Below the pieces are notes generated by a model that saw only the letters and a list, made by a program, of their open reading frames with translations, was not told where the DNA came from and did no database searches. A stretch of 64,000 nt of DNA. Origin: CADEEN01 sp963840805. GTDB lineage: Bacteria; Pseudomonadota; Gammaproteobacteria; Burkholderiales; Burkholderiaceae_C. This document shows, one piece after another, positions 46,796-55,182 of this stretch. Location: positions 248,001-312,000 of the forward strand of contig CAWJAJ010000015.1 of assembly GCA_963840805.1 (NCBI GenBank). Reading direction: 5' to 3'. The position numbers and the translations under genes are program-made. Positions within the stretch are counted from its first letter, which is position 1. Every line of letters starts with the position of its first letter.

Positions 46796-48412
46796 TCAGT
46801 ATTCCGGCATACCGCCGGGCCGCGGCGGTGGCGGCGCGGGCAGCGTCGCAATCAGGCAATCGGTGGTCAGCAGCAGGCTGGCGATCGAGGCCGCGTTCTG
46901 CAGCGCCAACCGCGTCACCTTGGCCGGGTCGATCACGCCCATCTCGATCAGATCGCCGTACTCGCGCGTGTTGGCGTTGAAGCCGTAGCTGCCTTCGCCC
47001 GCGCTGACCTGCTCGAGCACCACCGACGCTTCCTCGGCCGCGTTCAGCACGATCTGGCGCAGCGGTTCGGCCAGCGCACGCTCGACGATGTGCACGCCGG
47101 CCTGGATGTCGGGGTTCGCTTCGTCGACGTCGGCGAGCGCGCGGCGGCAACGCAGCAGCGCAACGCCGCCGCCGGGCACGATCCCTTCTTCGACCGCCGC
47201 CCGCGTGGCGTGCAGGGCATCCTCGACGCGGATCTTGCGTTCCTTCATCTCGGCCTCGGTGGCCGCGCCGACCTTGACCACGCCGACGCCGCCCGCGAGC
47301 TTCGCGAGCCGCTGCTCGAGCTGCTCGCGGTCGTACTTGCTGGTGCTGGCCTCGATCGCCTGCTTCAGCTGCGCGACGCGACCGGCGATCGCCTGCGCAT
47401 CGCCCATGCCGCCGACGATGGTGGTGCGGTCCTTGTCGACCTCGATGCGCTTGGCACGGCCGAGCTGCTCGGGCGTCACGTTCTCGAGCGTGCGCCCGAG
47501 CTGCTCGGAGACGACCTGGCCATGCGTCAGCAGCGCGATGTCTTCGAGCATCTCGCGGCGCCGGTCGCCGAAGCCCGGTGCACGTACCGCACAGCACTTG
47601 ATGATGCCGCGCAAGTGGTTGACGACCAGCGTGGCCAGCGCGTCGCCCTCCATCTCCTCGCAGATCACCAGCAGCGGCTGGCTCTGCTTGGCCACCAGTT
47701 CGAGCGTCGGCAACAGGTCCTTGATCGACGAAATCTTGCGGTCGGCGAGCAGCACCAGCGGATCCTCGAGCACCGCCACCTGCTTGTCGGGCTGGGTGAT
47801 GAAATACGCCGACAGGAAGCCGCGGTCGAACTGCAGGCCCTCGACCACCTCGAGCTCGCTCTCGATGCCGGTGCCGTCTTCGATCGTGATCGCCCCTTCG
47901 CGCCCGACCTTGTCCATCGCCTTGGCGATCAGCTCGCCGATCGACATGTCGTTGTTGCCGGAGATCGCTGCCACGTGCGCGATCTCGGCCGAGGTCTGGC
48001 AGGGCTTGGCCAGCGTCTTCAGGTGCGCCACCACGCGCTGGGTGGCGCGTTCGATGCCGCGGCGCACGTCCATCGGGTTCATGCCCGCCGCGACGACCTT
48101 CATGCCCTCGCGCACCATCGCCTGCGCCATCACCATCGCGGTGGTGGTGCCGTCGCCGGCCATCTCGCTGGTGCGCAGCGCGACTTCGCGCACCATCTGT
48201 GCGCCCATGTTCTCGAACGGGTCGGCCAGCTCGACCGACTTGGCGACGATGACGCCCGAATTGACGATCGCCGGCGCGCCGAAGTCACGCTGCAGCAGCA
48301 CCGTGCGGCCGCGCGGGCCGAGCGTCAACTTCACCGCATCGGCCAGCGTGTTGACGCCGTCGATGATCTTGTGGCGCGCTTCCTCGCCGAACAGGAAGGC
48401 CTTGGCGCTCAC
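46796..48412 (-). CDS. GroEL-type chaperonin paralogue without GroES
   Basis: 538 aa with the full group I chaperonin plan: VKLTLGPRGRTV, EMAGDGTTTAMVMAQAM (ATPase), the apical region with ERGFLSAYF-like DRGFLSAYFITQPD, and EEGIVPGGGVALLR. It differs from housekeeping GroEL in its C-terminus, which ends PPPPRPGGMPEY rather than in GGM repeats, and in Cys residues in the apical part (KCCAVRAPGFG). No groES is adjacent. It overlaps the HPF gene by four bases. It is likely an accessory chaperonin of the stress island, perhaps used under low oxygen; whether it works with the main GroES is unknown. Confidence 0.92.
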   Translation of the reverse strand: MSAKAFLFGEEARHKIIDGVNTLADAVKLTLGPRGRTVLLQRDFGAPAIVNSGVIVAKSVELADPFENMGAQMVREVALRTSEMAGDGTTTAMVMAQAMVREGMKVVAAGMNPMDVRRGIERATQRVVAHLKTLAKPCQTSAEIAHVAAISGNNDMSIGELIAKAMDKVGREGAITIEDGTGIESELEVVEGLQFDRGFLSAYFITQPDKQVAVLEDPLVLLADRKISSIKDLLPTLELVAKQSQPLLVICEEMEGDALATLVVNHLRGIIKCCAVRAPGFGDRRREMLEDIALLTHGQVVSEQLGRTLENVTPEQLGRAKRIEVDKDRTTIVGGMGDAQAIAGRVAQLKQAIEASTSKYDREQLEQRLAKLAGGVGVVKVGAATEAEMKERKIRVEDALHATRAAVEEGIVPGGGVALLRCRRALADVDEANPDIQAGVHIVERALAEPLRQIVLNAAEEASVVLEQVSAGEGSYGFNANTREYGDLIEMGVIDPAKVTRLALQNAASIASLLLTTDCLIATLPAPPPPRPGGMPEY

Positions 48413-48804
48413 GGAATTTCCTCGCTGGCCTGGCCTTCAGGCACGGACGGCAGCGGCGCGCGCTTGGCGGGCAACTCATGCTGCTTGGTCTGGCCGCGAC
48501 GCTGGCGCACGTAATCCTCCAACTGGCGGCCGACGGCGTCGAAGGCACCGTGCACCGCGCGCTGGATGTCCTGGTCGTCGTGGTGGGTGCTGGCGACGAT
48601 CTCGGCGTCGGGCACGCGCACGCTGACCTTGACGCTGTACTCGTGCCCCTGGTGGCGGCGGTTGGCGGCCGATTCGACGGCCACATGGCAACTCATCACG
48701 TCGGGCGTCCACTGGTCGAGCTTGGCCGCCAGACGCCGGATTTCGGGCTCCAGCGAAGGCAGTGGCACGACATCGCGGAAAGTGATCTGCACGGGCAGTT
48801 TCAT
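48409..48804 (-). CDS. HPF/RaiA-like ribosome hibernation factor
   Basis: 131 aa. The N-terminal fold (MKLPVQITFRDVVPLPSLEPEIRRLAAKLD, then CHVAVESAANRRHQGHEYSVKVSVRVP, and AVHGAFDAVGRQLEDYVRQRRG) fits the HPF/RaiA superfamily of ribosome-binding factors. The C-terminal tail is short, so it is not a long-form HPF. It shares an operon with the chaperonin and Host_attach genes, in keeping with ribosome protection during growth arrest. Confidence 0.82.
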   Translation of the reverse strand: MKLPVQITFRDVVPLPSLEPEIRRLAAKLDQWTPDVMSCHVAVESAANRRHQGHEYSVKVSVRVPDAEIVASTHHDDQDIQRAVHGAFDAVGRQLEDYVRQRRGQTKQHELPAKRAPLPSVPEGQASEEIP

Positions 48805-48829
48805 GACGTTCCCTTCCCTTCTTCGGTTC

Positions 48830-49024
48830 TCAGTTCATCACCCGCCCGCTGGTGTCGGACAGCTGGCATGAGGTACCGGCCAGCCCCTGCGCGCTCGCAC
48901 CGCGCGCGTCGGCAGCCAGGCTGGTGATCGCGAACGCCAGCAATGCCAGCGCCAGCCAGGGCAGGACACGGTGCAGCCAACGCGGCCAATGCGCATCGGC
49001 GCGGCGTGGCAATGCGATCTTCAT
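48830..49024 (-). CDS. Small single-helix membrane protein
   Basis: 64 aa. A basic N-terminus is followed by a hydrophobic segment WLHRVLPWLALALLAFAITS and a short outer tail with one Cys. The start overlaps the Host_attach stop (ATGA at 49021-49024), which supports real expression. Function unknown. It resembles in size the interrupted small gene at 54643-56597, but not in sequence. Confidence 0.65.
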   Translation of the reverse strand: MKIALPRRADAHWPRWLHRVLPWLALALLAFAITSLAADARGASAQGLAGTSCQLSDTSGRVMN

Positions 49025-49467
49025 ACGCTGCCCTCGGGCTCGGCCAACCGCTCGGCCAGCTCACGGTCGCGCAGGGCGGTGTAATCGGCATCCACCGTGC
49101 GCACGAGCGCCTTCTTCGCCTGCACGCCCAGATGGGCCTTCAGATGGCCGAGGAACGGGCTCGACGCGACCAGCACCAGGCCGGCGCAGCGGCCACCGGC
49201 GATGCCTTCGTCGAGCAGCTTCGCCACCTGCTGCGCGAAACGATCGCGCTCGCGCTCGCGCGGATCGGTGCGTGGCGGGTAGACCGCGCCGGCCAAGCCG
49301 GGCGCGCTGCCTTCGGCATAGCCGGGCCGGTCATACGCCAATTCCTCGCCCTTCTGGCGGCTTTGCGGGTGCACCAGATCGGCAATGTGCGTGTACGTGT
49401 GGGGCTTGTCGGTCTCTTCCAGCACGCGGGCACGCGCCGCGTTGGCAATCACCATCCAGTTTTTCAT
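49021..49467 (-). CDS. Host attachment (Host_attach/AtsE-like) family protein
   Basis: 148 aa from ATG 49467, with GAGAGG six bases upstream; a GTG at 49473 is a poorer start. Seen: WMVIANAARARVLEE, the HPQSRQKGEELAYDRPGY segment, RFAQQVAKLLDEG and LVLVASSPFLGHLKAHLG. The family was named from plant-associated agrobacteria, but is widespread in stress islands and its fold resembles release-factor eRF1 domain 2. It is the first gene of the operon with the small membrane protein, HPF, GroEL paralogue and CBS protein. An FNR-like site lies about 110 bases upstream. Confidence 0.86.
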   Translation of the reverse strand: MKNWMVIANAARARVLEETDKPHTYTHIADLVHPQSRQKGEELAYDRPGYAEGSAPGLAGAVYPPRTDPRERERDRFAQQVAKLLDEGIAGGRCAGLVLVASSPFLGHLKAHLGVQAKKALVRTVDADYTALRDRELAERLAEPEGSV

Positions 49468-49575
49468 GATCACCTCTCAGCGTCGGGGGCATGTTCAAGG
49501 GTCGGCTTCTCGACCTTCGAAAAGGGCCCTCACGCCCCACACCGACAAGCAGACACCGTCGCGCCCCGGACTGCG

Positions 49576-49589
49576 TTGATGCGCAGCAA
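49576..49589. promoter_or_regulatory. FNR/ANR-like box TTGATGCGCAGCAA
   Basis: One mismatch to TTGAT-N4-ATCAA. It lies 109 bases upstream of the Host_attach start. The -10 at the class II distance on the minus strand (near 49550) is weak (TCTGCT), so the support is less than for the phasin and Hsp20 sites. Confidence 0.45.
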
Positions 49590-49670
49590 CTGCAATGGCG
49601 CGGCGCTCGCCGAGCCATTGCGCCAGATCAATGCAATTCGGGCCACGCCGCCTAGACTTGAGTTGCCGTC

Positions 49671-49856
49671 GGTTGGATGGGTCCAACCGGAAGATCGACA
49701 GGCAAAAGTGAGGTTCCCCACACGGTGGGGAAGATCGTGGTGTCTCTGACACCATGAGGGATGAGGACATCCTCAGACTGTGCTTGCCCTCGGGGCGGGT
49801 CAGGGGTCCTCGCCGGACCCGCCATCTCGCAAGGGATGGCGGGTTGTCCTTTTTTG
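49671..49856 (+). ncRNA. Candidate structured small RNA
   Basis: A run of perfect hairpins with no open reading frame of note: GGTTGGA/TCCAACC (49671-49688), TTCCCCAC/GTGGGGAA (49714-49732), TGGTGTC/GACACCA (49738-49754), TGAGG/CCTCA (49762-49775), then an intrinsic terminator at 49817-49855. Stems of eight and seven pairs with three-base loops are unlikely by chance. No known RNA family is recognised, and the 5' end and promoter are not clear. It lies between the Host_attach operon and the phasin gene, both on the other strand. Confidence 0.55.
49817..49855 (+). terminator. Intrinsic terminator, strong
   Basis: A ten-pair perfect stem ACCCGCCATC/GATGGCGGGT with an eight-base loop, followed by TGTCCTTTTTT. 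On the plus strand no protein gene precedes it, so it points to a short transcript from this intergenic region. Confidence 0.85.
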
Positions 49857-49912
49857 TGCGCTGAGTTTCGAGGGGCGTCACCCCCCGGCCGCATGCAGCG
49901 GCGCGGACTCCT

Positions 49913-50509
49913 TCATTCGCGCAGCGCGGCGAAGTTGGCGCCCTGCGTCCAGACCCGCGCCAACTCGCTCATCGCGGCCTGGGCCTGCCCGAGCATCGCC
50001 AACGGCGTGTCGCTGTCGGCGGCAGTCAGGCTATCGATCTCGGCCAGCGGCGGCCAGGCCACGCTGCCGTTGTCGATCCAGCGCTGCGACAGGCGTGCGA
50101 CATCGGCACGGCTGCGTTCGAGCAAACGCGACTCCATCTGCATGCAATGGCGCCAGTGGCTGACCATGTCCTGCAGCGCCTGGGCCCACTGCGTGCTCGC
50201 CAGATTGGCCTGCAGCACGAACAGCGAGGCCCAGTCGGGCGCGTCCGCCGCGCGCCCGGCGGCATCGCCGATGCGTTCGGAGGCGTCCTGCAATGCAGCC
50301 ACCTGCGCCTGCTGCAACTCGCACAGTCCCTTCAGTACTTCCTGCGAACCGCCGAGCGACGCGCCGAACATCGCCCGCGTCATGCCGAGTGTGTCGAGCC
50401 AGGCTTGCTCGCCCGCGCCGGCGCTCGAGGCCGCCGCTGGCGGGGCAGCGACGCGCTTGGGCGATGCCGCGCGTGTCGGCCGTGGATGACGTGGGGGCGT
50501 GCGTGCCAT
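49913..50509 (-). CDS. Phasin-family protein
   Basis: 198 aa from ATG 50509. The first 35 residues are Pro/Ala/Arg-rich, the rest is helical with a phasin-like pattern (GGSQEVLKGLCELQQAQVAALQDASERIGDAA; WAQALQDMVSHWRHCMQME). Phasins coat polyhydroxybutyrate granules. Neighbours are a CoA-ligase-like gene and a P-type ATPase gene on the same strand. A class II FNR-like promoter (box 50572-50585, -10 TAGAGT at 50545-50550) lies just upstream, which suggests induction in low oxygen. Confidence 0.78.
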   Translation of the reverse strand: MARTPPRHPRPTRAASPKRVAAPPAAASSAGAGEQAWLDTLGMTRAMFGASLGGSQEVLKGLCELQQAQVAALQDASERIGDAAGRAADAPDWASLFVLQANLASTQWAQALQDMVSHWRHCMQMESRLLERSRADVARLSQRWIDNGSVAWPPLAEIDSLTAADSDTPLAMLGQAQAAMSELARVWTQGANFAALRE

Positions 50510-50544
50510 GGCGCTCTCCTGTGCAACGGGCGGATGATCGGCAC

Positions 50545-50585
50545 ACTCTAGGCGCCGTGAGGCGGCGCGCATTGATGTCCCGCAA
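50545..50585 (-). promoter_or_regulatory. FNR/ANR-like class II promoter of the phasin gene
   Basis: Box TTGATGTCCCGCAA at 50572-50585 (two mismatches to TTGAT-N4-ATCAA). On the minus strand the -10 TAGAGT (50550-50545) begins 28.5 bases from the box centre, the geometry of FNR sites at -41.5. The same spacing is found upstream of Hsp20 and of the bactofilin-like gene. Confidence 0.5.
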
Positions 50586-50633
50586 CCGGTGTGCAACGGC
50601 CTGCAAGCGCCGGCCGCTCCGAACGCCCGGCGG

Positions 50634-52026
50634 TCAGTCGTGCGTCGGCGCGCTGACGACCCGCCGCAGCTTGCCGCTGGCGCGCTCGCGCACCGGCTCG
50701 GCCGTGCTGAACGTGATGCGCGTGCCGCTGACGCCGTGCTGCGCCAGCATGGCGCGGATGGCGTGCCGGCAGCGCTCGAACGCGGCGTGGGCATCGGCCA
50801 CGGCCGGCTCGAATCGCAATTCGAGCGAACCACCGGCGTGGCCGATGACCTGGAACTGCGTGACGTGGGCTTCCTCCTCGATCGCCGTCTCCAGCGCGAG
50901 CGGCAGGATCGGCACCGCGCGCCGGTGCGCATCGTGCAGCACCAGCGTGTCGCCACTGCGGCCCTGCACCTCGATCGTGGTGAACGCGCTGCCGCACGCA
51001 CAGCGCCCCGGCAACACGCGCACCCGGTCGTCCAGGCGGTAGCGCAGCAGCGGCTGCGTGCGATTGGCCAGGTTGGTCAGCAGCGTGGTGTGCGAGACCT
51101 CGCCCGGCGGCACCGGCCGCAACTGCGCGTCGACCGGCTCCAGGATCACCCAGTCGTCGTTGACGTGCAGGCTGCCGTGCGCGCACTCGCAGGCGATCGA
51201 GAAGCACTCCGAGGCGCCGTAGCTGTTGCGCACGAGGCAGCCGAACGCGTCGCTCGACCTGGTGGCGCTGCTCCGCCGACAGCTGCTCGCCGCCGACCCA
51301 GACTTCGCGCAGCGGCAACTGCAGCGTGCCTTCGTGCTGCAGTTGCGCCAGCGCGGCGGCACAGCTCGGGTAGGTGATCAGCACCGTCGGCTGCAACGCC
51401 TGCAGTGACGCAGCGATGCCGCGCAAGGGCTGTTGTACCGAGAGCAGGCTGAGTGCCGGCGCGAGGCCGAGCGGCACGATGCGCCGCAGCCGCGTCATCG
51501 TCACCAGCCCGGCGAAATGGCCGCCACTGGCGCCGACGTAGGCAAAGCGCTGGCCGCTGCCCCAGCGACCGAGACTGGCCTGCGCCGCGGCGGCGCTGCG
51601 CACGCGCAGCGCGTCGATGGCATCGAAGGCCGCGAGGCTGCGCGCGTCCTGCACGAACCAGCCCGGCACGCCGCTGGTGCCCGAACTGGTCCACACCAGG
51701 TAGTCGCCGAGCCAGGCATCGGCGATGCAGTGGGTATCGGCGATGAACGGTGCCGCGGCGGCACGCGTGATGCGGCGGTCGGTGGCCCAGTCGTCGAAGT
51801 GCTGCATCAACTCGGCCTTGTCGACCGGCTCGAAGTCCGCCAGCCGCCGCGCCTCGGGAGACCGCCGCCGGTACAGCGGCGACGCGCTTCGTGCGCACGT
51901 GATCAACGCCGTGAGCCGCTGATCGCGCAGCCACATCGCGGCGGCCGGGGACAGCCCGGCGGTCCAGGTTTCGTGCCAGGCCTGCAGCCACAACCAGGCA
52001 TCGAATGGCGGCGCGGGGTGTGTCAT
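50634..52026 (-). CDS. Phenylacetate-CoA-ligase-like (PaaK-type) adenylate-forming protein, one frameshift
   Basis: About 463 aa, starting MTHPAPPFDAWLWLQAW at 52026. It has the adenylate-forming plan: SSGTSGVPGWFVQD for the P-loop, YPSCAAALAQLQHEG, VWVGGEQLSAEQR, and after a frameshift near 51256 (one extra base) NSYGASECFSIACECAHGSLHV and RYRLDDRVRV. These motifs are those of PaaK/CapK-like proteins rather than of fatty acyl-CoA synthetases. The substrate is unknown. The start overlaps the ATPase stop (ATGA), so it is coupled to the pump gene; a role in fermentation or PHB metabolism is conceivable. Confidence 0.78.
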
Positions 52027-54641
52027 CGGTCGACCTCCGCGCTGCGCGCTCCGGCATGCGCACTGGGCGCGTCCCGGCGGGTTCGCAGGGCTCTGCCTGC
52101 CCGCGGCAGCGCCAGCGCGGCGATGCCGGCAACGGCGAGCAGCGCCAACCCGGCGCCTTGCAGCGTTGCGTCGACGGGCAGGCCGAACTGGCGCGACAGC
52201 GGTGTCATGCCCAGCACCAGGCCGCAGGCCGCCGCCAGCCCGGCCAACAACCAGGCAAACGCGCGGTTGGGAGCGTGGTGCCGCAGCGATCGCGCGCCGA
52301 CACGGAACCAGACCAGCATCGCGACGTTGGTGGCGATCACCGAGCCCAGTGCCGCGGCGCGGCACCAGGCGTCGTCCCAGCCGGCCCAGCGCACGCCGAT
52401 CTGCACCGCCGCAACGGCGAGCAGGCCGGCGCCCCCGATGGCCAGCGCCTGCCACAGCGCGGCCCACGACAGCAGACCGACATGCGCCGGCCGCGGCGGC
52501 TGCGTCATGGTGTCCGGCGGCTCGGGCTCGGCCTCGAACACCAGCGAGCAGGCCGGATCGATCAGCAACTCGAGGAACACCACGTGCATCGGCAGCAGCA
52601 ATTGCGGCCCGCCGGCCAGCAGCGGCATCAGTGCCACGCCGACGATCGGCACATGCACGGCCAACAGGTAGCCGACCGACTTCTTCAGGTTGACGAAGAT
52701 GCGGCGGCCCAGCCGCACCGCGGCGACGAGCGAAGCGAAGCTGTCGTCCTGCAGCACCAGCACGGCCGCTTCGCGTGCGACGTCGGTGCCGCGCTCACCC
52801 ATGGCCACGCCGATGTCGGCCGCGCGCAGCGCCGGCGCGTCGTTGACGCCGTCGCCGGTCATCGCCACCACCTCGCCGCGGCGCTGCAGTGCGCGCACGA
52901 TGCGCAGCTTCTGATCGGGCGCGATGCGAGCACAGATCGACGCGGCAGCCATGCGCGCCTCGAGCGCGGCGTCGTCGAGCGCGGCGACCTCGGTGCCGCT
53001 GAGCACCGTGGCAGCGGTGCCGGCCGGCTCGCCGCCGGGGCCCGCGCGCCGGGGCTGTGCATCGTGTGCATCGTGCAACTGCGCCTGGCGTGCGATCGCC
53101 AGCGCCGTCAGCGGTGCGTCGCCGGTGATCATGACGACGCGGATACCGGCGGCACGACACTGCGCCATCGCCGCCGGTACGTCGTCGCGCAGCGGGTCGA
53201 GAAAGCCGAGCAATCCGATCCAGCCCAGGCGCGGCAGCGCGGCCGGCGGCGGCTGCGCGGCATCCCACACCCCTCGTGCCACTGCCAGCACGCGCAGGCC
53301 CTGCCGTGCCATCGCCGCGGCGGCCTGCATCGCCGCAGTCGCCGCGGCGTCGTCGAGATCGCACAAACGCTGCACCGCCTCCGGCGCGCCCTTGACGGCC
53401 ACCAGGCCTTGGCCGGTGCCGGTGGCACTGCGCCACCAATGCGCCACGTACATGCGCTCGGGCGTCACGCCGTCGCGCCGCACCAGCGCCGCGGCGGGAA
53501 GGCCGGCGAGGCGCGAGCGCTCGCGCAGGCGGGCGATCGCGCGGTCCATCGGCTCGATGCCGTCGTCGATGCTGGCGCGCGCCGCGGCGTCGAGCAGCGG
53601 CGCAAAGGCAGCCGATGCCGGCTCGCCGGCGGCCAGCCCGACGCTGGCCGCGGGCGTGGACAGCGCCAACAGTTCCATGCGATTGACCGTCAGCGTGCCG
53701 GTCTTGTCGACGCACAGCACGCTGGCCGTGCCCAATGCCTCGATCGCCTGCGGCTGCCGCGTCAGCACCTGGCGTTGCGCGAGGCGCCAGGCGCCGAGCG
53801 CCATCAGCACCGTCCAGACCACCGCGAACTCCTCCGGGATCAGCGCCATCGCCAGCGTCAGCCCGACCATCAGGCCATCGATCCACGAGCCGCGCTCGGC
53901 GGCGTAGAGCGCGGCCGCGGCCAGGCAGGTGACCACGGCGCCCAGCGCGACCCAGCGCACCACGCGTTTCAACTCGGCCTGCACGCGGCTGGGCCGCGTC
54001 ACGATCTGCGCCAACGACGCGCCGATGCGCCCGAGCGCGGTGGCGGCCGCGGTGGCACTGACCAGCGCCGCACCGTCGCCCTGCACCACCAGCGTGCCGG
54101 CGAAGACCCGGTGTGCATCGGCCGGTGGCAGCGCGGGCACGGCCTGCGCACTCTTCAGCACGGGCGCCGACTCGCCGGTAAGCAGCGATTCGTCGAGCAG
54201 CAGCGAATCGGCGCGCACCAGCACCGCATCGCAGGCCAGGCGATCGCCTTCGGCCAACAACAGCAAGTCGCCGCACACGAGTTCGAGGCTGGCGATGCGC
54301 TGCACGCGCCCGCTGCGCACGACGCGCGCACGCGGGCTCGACAGATCGCGCAGCGATTCGAGCACGCGCTCGGTGCGTTGCATCTGGTAGCCCGCGATCA
54401 CGCCGACCAGCAGCACCGACACCAGCAGGCCGATGGCGTCGGTGGCACTGCCGAGCGCCGCGTAGGCCAGCGTGGTCGCCAGCAGCAGCAGGATCATCGG
54501 CTGCGCGGCGACGTCGAGCGCGATGCGCCACAGGCTGCGGCGGGCCGCCTGCGGCAACCGGTTCGGTCCGTCGCGCGCCAAGCGGGCGCGGGCTTCCTCG
54601 TCGCTCAATCCCTGCGCGGGCCACGCAGCTTGCGCCGGCAT
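52023..54641 (-). CDS. P-type cation-transporting ATPase (P2/P3-like)
   Basis: 872 aa. N-terminal cation_ATPase_N domain (GLSDEEARARLARDGPNRLP), actuator loop with LLTGESAP, membrane motif ALIPEEFAVVWTVLMALGAWRLA, phosphorylated Asp312 in DKTGTLT, the hinge TGDGVNDAPALRAADIGVAMG and a C-terminal six-helix domain. The PEE in helix 4 resembles Ca or H/Na-type pumps; the transported ion is uncertain. Such pumps are members of low-oxygen stress islands in Burkholderia. The upstream gene on the strand is broken by the repeat element and IS at 54776-56548, which may also have removed its promoter. Confidence 0.9.
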   Translation of the reverse strand: MPAQAAWPAQGLSDEEARARLARDGPNRLPQAARRSLWRIALDVAAQPMILLLLATTLAYAALGSATDAIGLLVSVLLVGVIAGYQMQRTERVLESLRDLSSPRARVVRSGRVQRIASLELVCGDLLLLAEGDRLACDAVLVRADSLLLDESLLTGESAPVLKSAQAVPALPPADAHRVFAGTLVVQGDGAALVSATAAATALGRIGASLAQIVTRPSRVQAELKRVVRWVALGAVVTCLAAAALYAAERGSWIDGLMVGLTLAMALIPEEFAVVWTVLMALGAWRLAQRQVLTRQPQAIEALGTASVLCVDKTGTLTVNRMELLALSTPAASVGLAAGEPASAAFAPLLDAAARASIDDGIEPMDRAIARLRERSRLAGLPAAALVRRDGVTPERMYVAHWWRSATGTGQGLVAVKGAPEAVQRLCDLDDAAATAAMQAAAAMARQGLRVLAVARGVWDAAQPPPAALPRLGWIGLLGFLDPLRDDVPAAMAQCRAAGIRVVMITGDAPLTALAIARQAQLHDAHDAQPRRAGPGGEPAGTAATVLSGTEVAALDDAALEARMAAASICARIAPDQKLRIVRALQRRGEVVAMTGDGVNDAPALRAADIGVAMGERGTDVAREAAVLVLQDDSFASLVAAVRLGRRIFVNLKKSVGYLLAVHVPIVGVALMPLLAGGPQLLLPMHVVFLELLIDPACSLVFEAEPEPPDTMTQPPRPAHVGLLSWAALWQALAIGGAGLLAVAAVQIGVRWAGWDDAWCRAAALGSVIATNVAMLVWFRVGARSLRHHAPNRAFAWLLAGLAAACGLVLGMTPLSRQFGLPVDATLQGAGLALLAVAGIAALALPRAGRALRTRRDAPSAHAGARSAEVDR

Positions 54642-55182
54642 GTCAGTGGCTCCATCGGGCTGCGCTCGCTGCGTGACGCACGGCGCAGTCGGGGCCGAAC
54701 AATGGTTTGCTCTCGGCCGATTGCGGCTGCTTGTCCTCGGTTTGCTCTTGCGAGAACTGACGGTTCGCGTTGCCTGCCGGGTCCCGCCCCGGCGGGCGGG
54801 TAACTTTCATTTGGAGGCCCAAATGAAAGTCACCAAAGCAAAGGGCCTGAATGCAAAACCTCTCATGGTTTCTGCGCGCTGCGGCGGCCCGGCCCGGCGG
54901 GCCACTTGGAAGCCGTGCGGCGCATCGGACCAACAGCGCACTCGGCGAGCGCGGGCTCGCAAAGCCTTGCCCGCGCAATGCGAGAGAAACGAGCAATACG
55001 AGCATTTGGAGCTACAGGATTCAGGGGCGAAGCAACGCGAGCCCCCGTCGAGTGCGCCGGTAGACCGATCGGCCTCGGTGCCGCCAAGTGGCCCGCTGGG
55101 CCGGGCGTGCAAAACGAGAAGAACGCACCGAGAGGTGTTGCATTGAGCCCCTTTGCTTTGGTGACTTTCATTTGGCCCGCAA

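Noticed and set aside
49481..49912. Small protein genes in the Host_attach-phasin gap
   Set aside because: Open frames here lack ribosome sites and cross several perfect hairpins; an RNA explanation is better.
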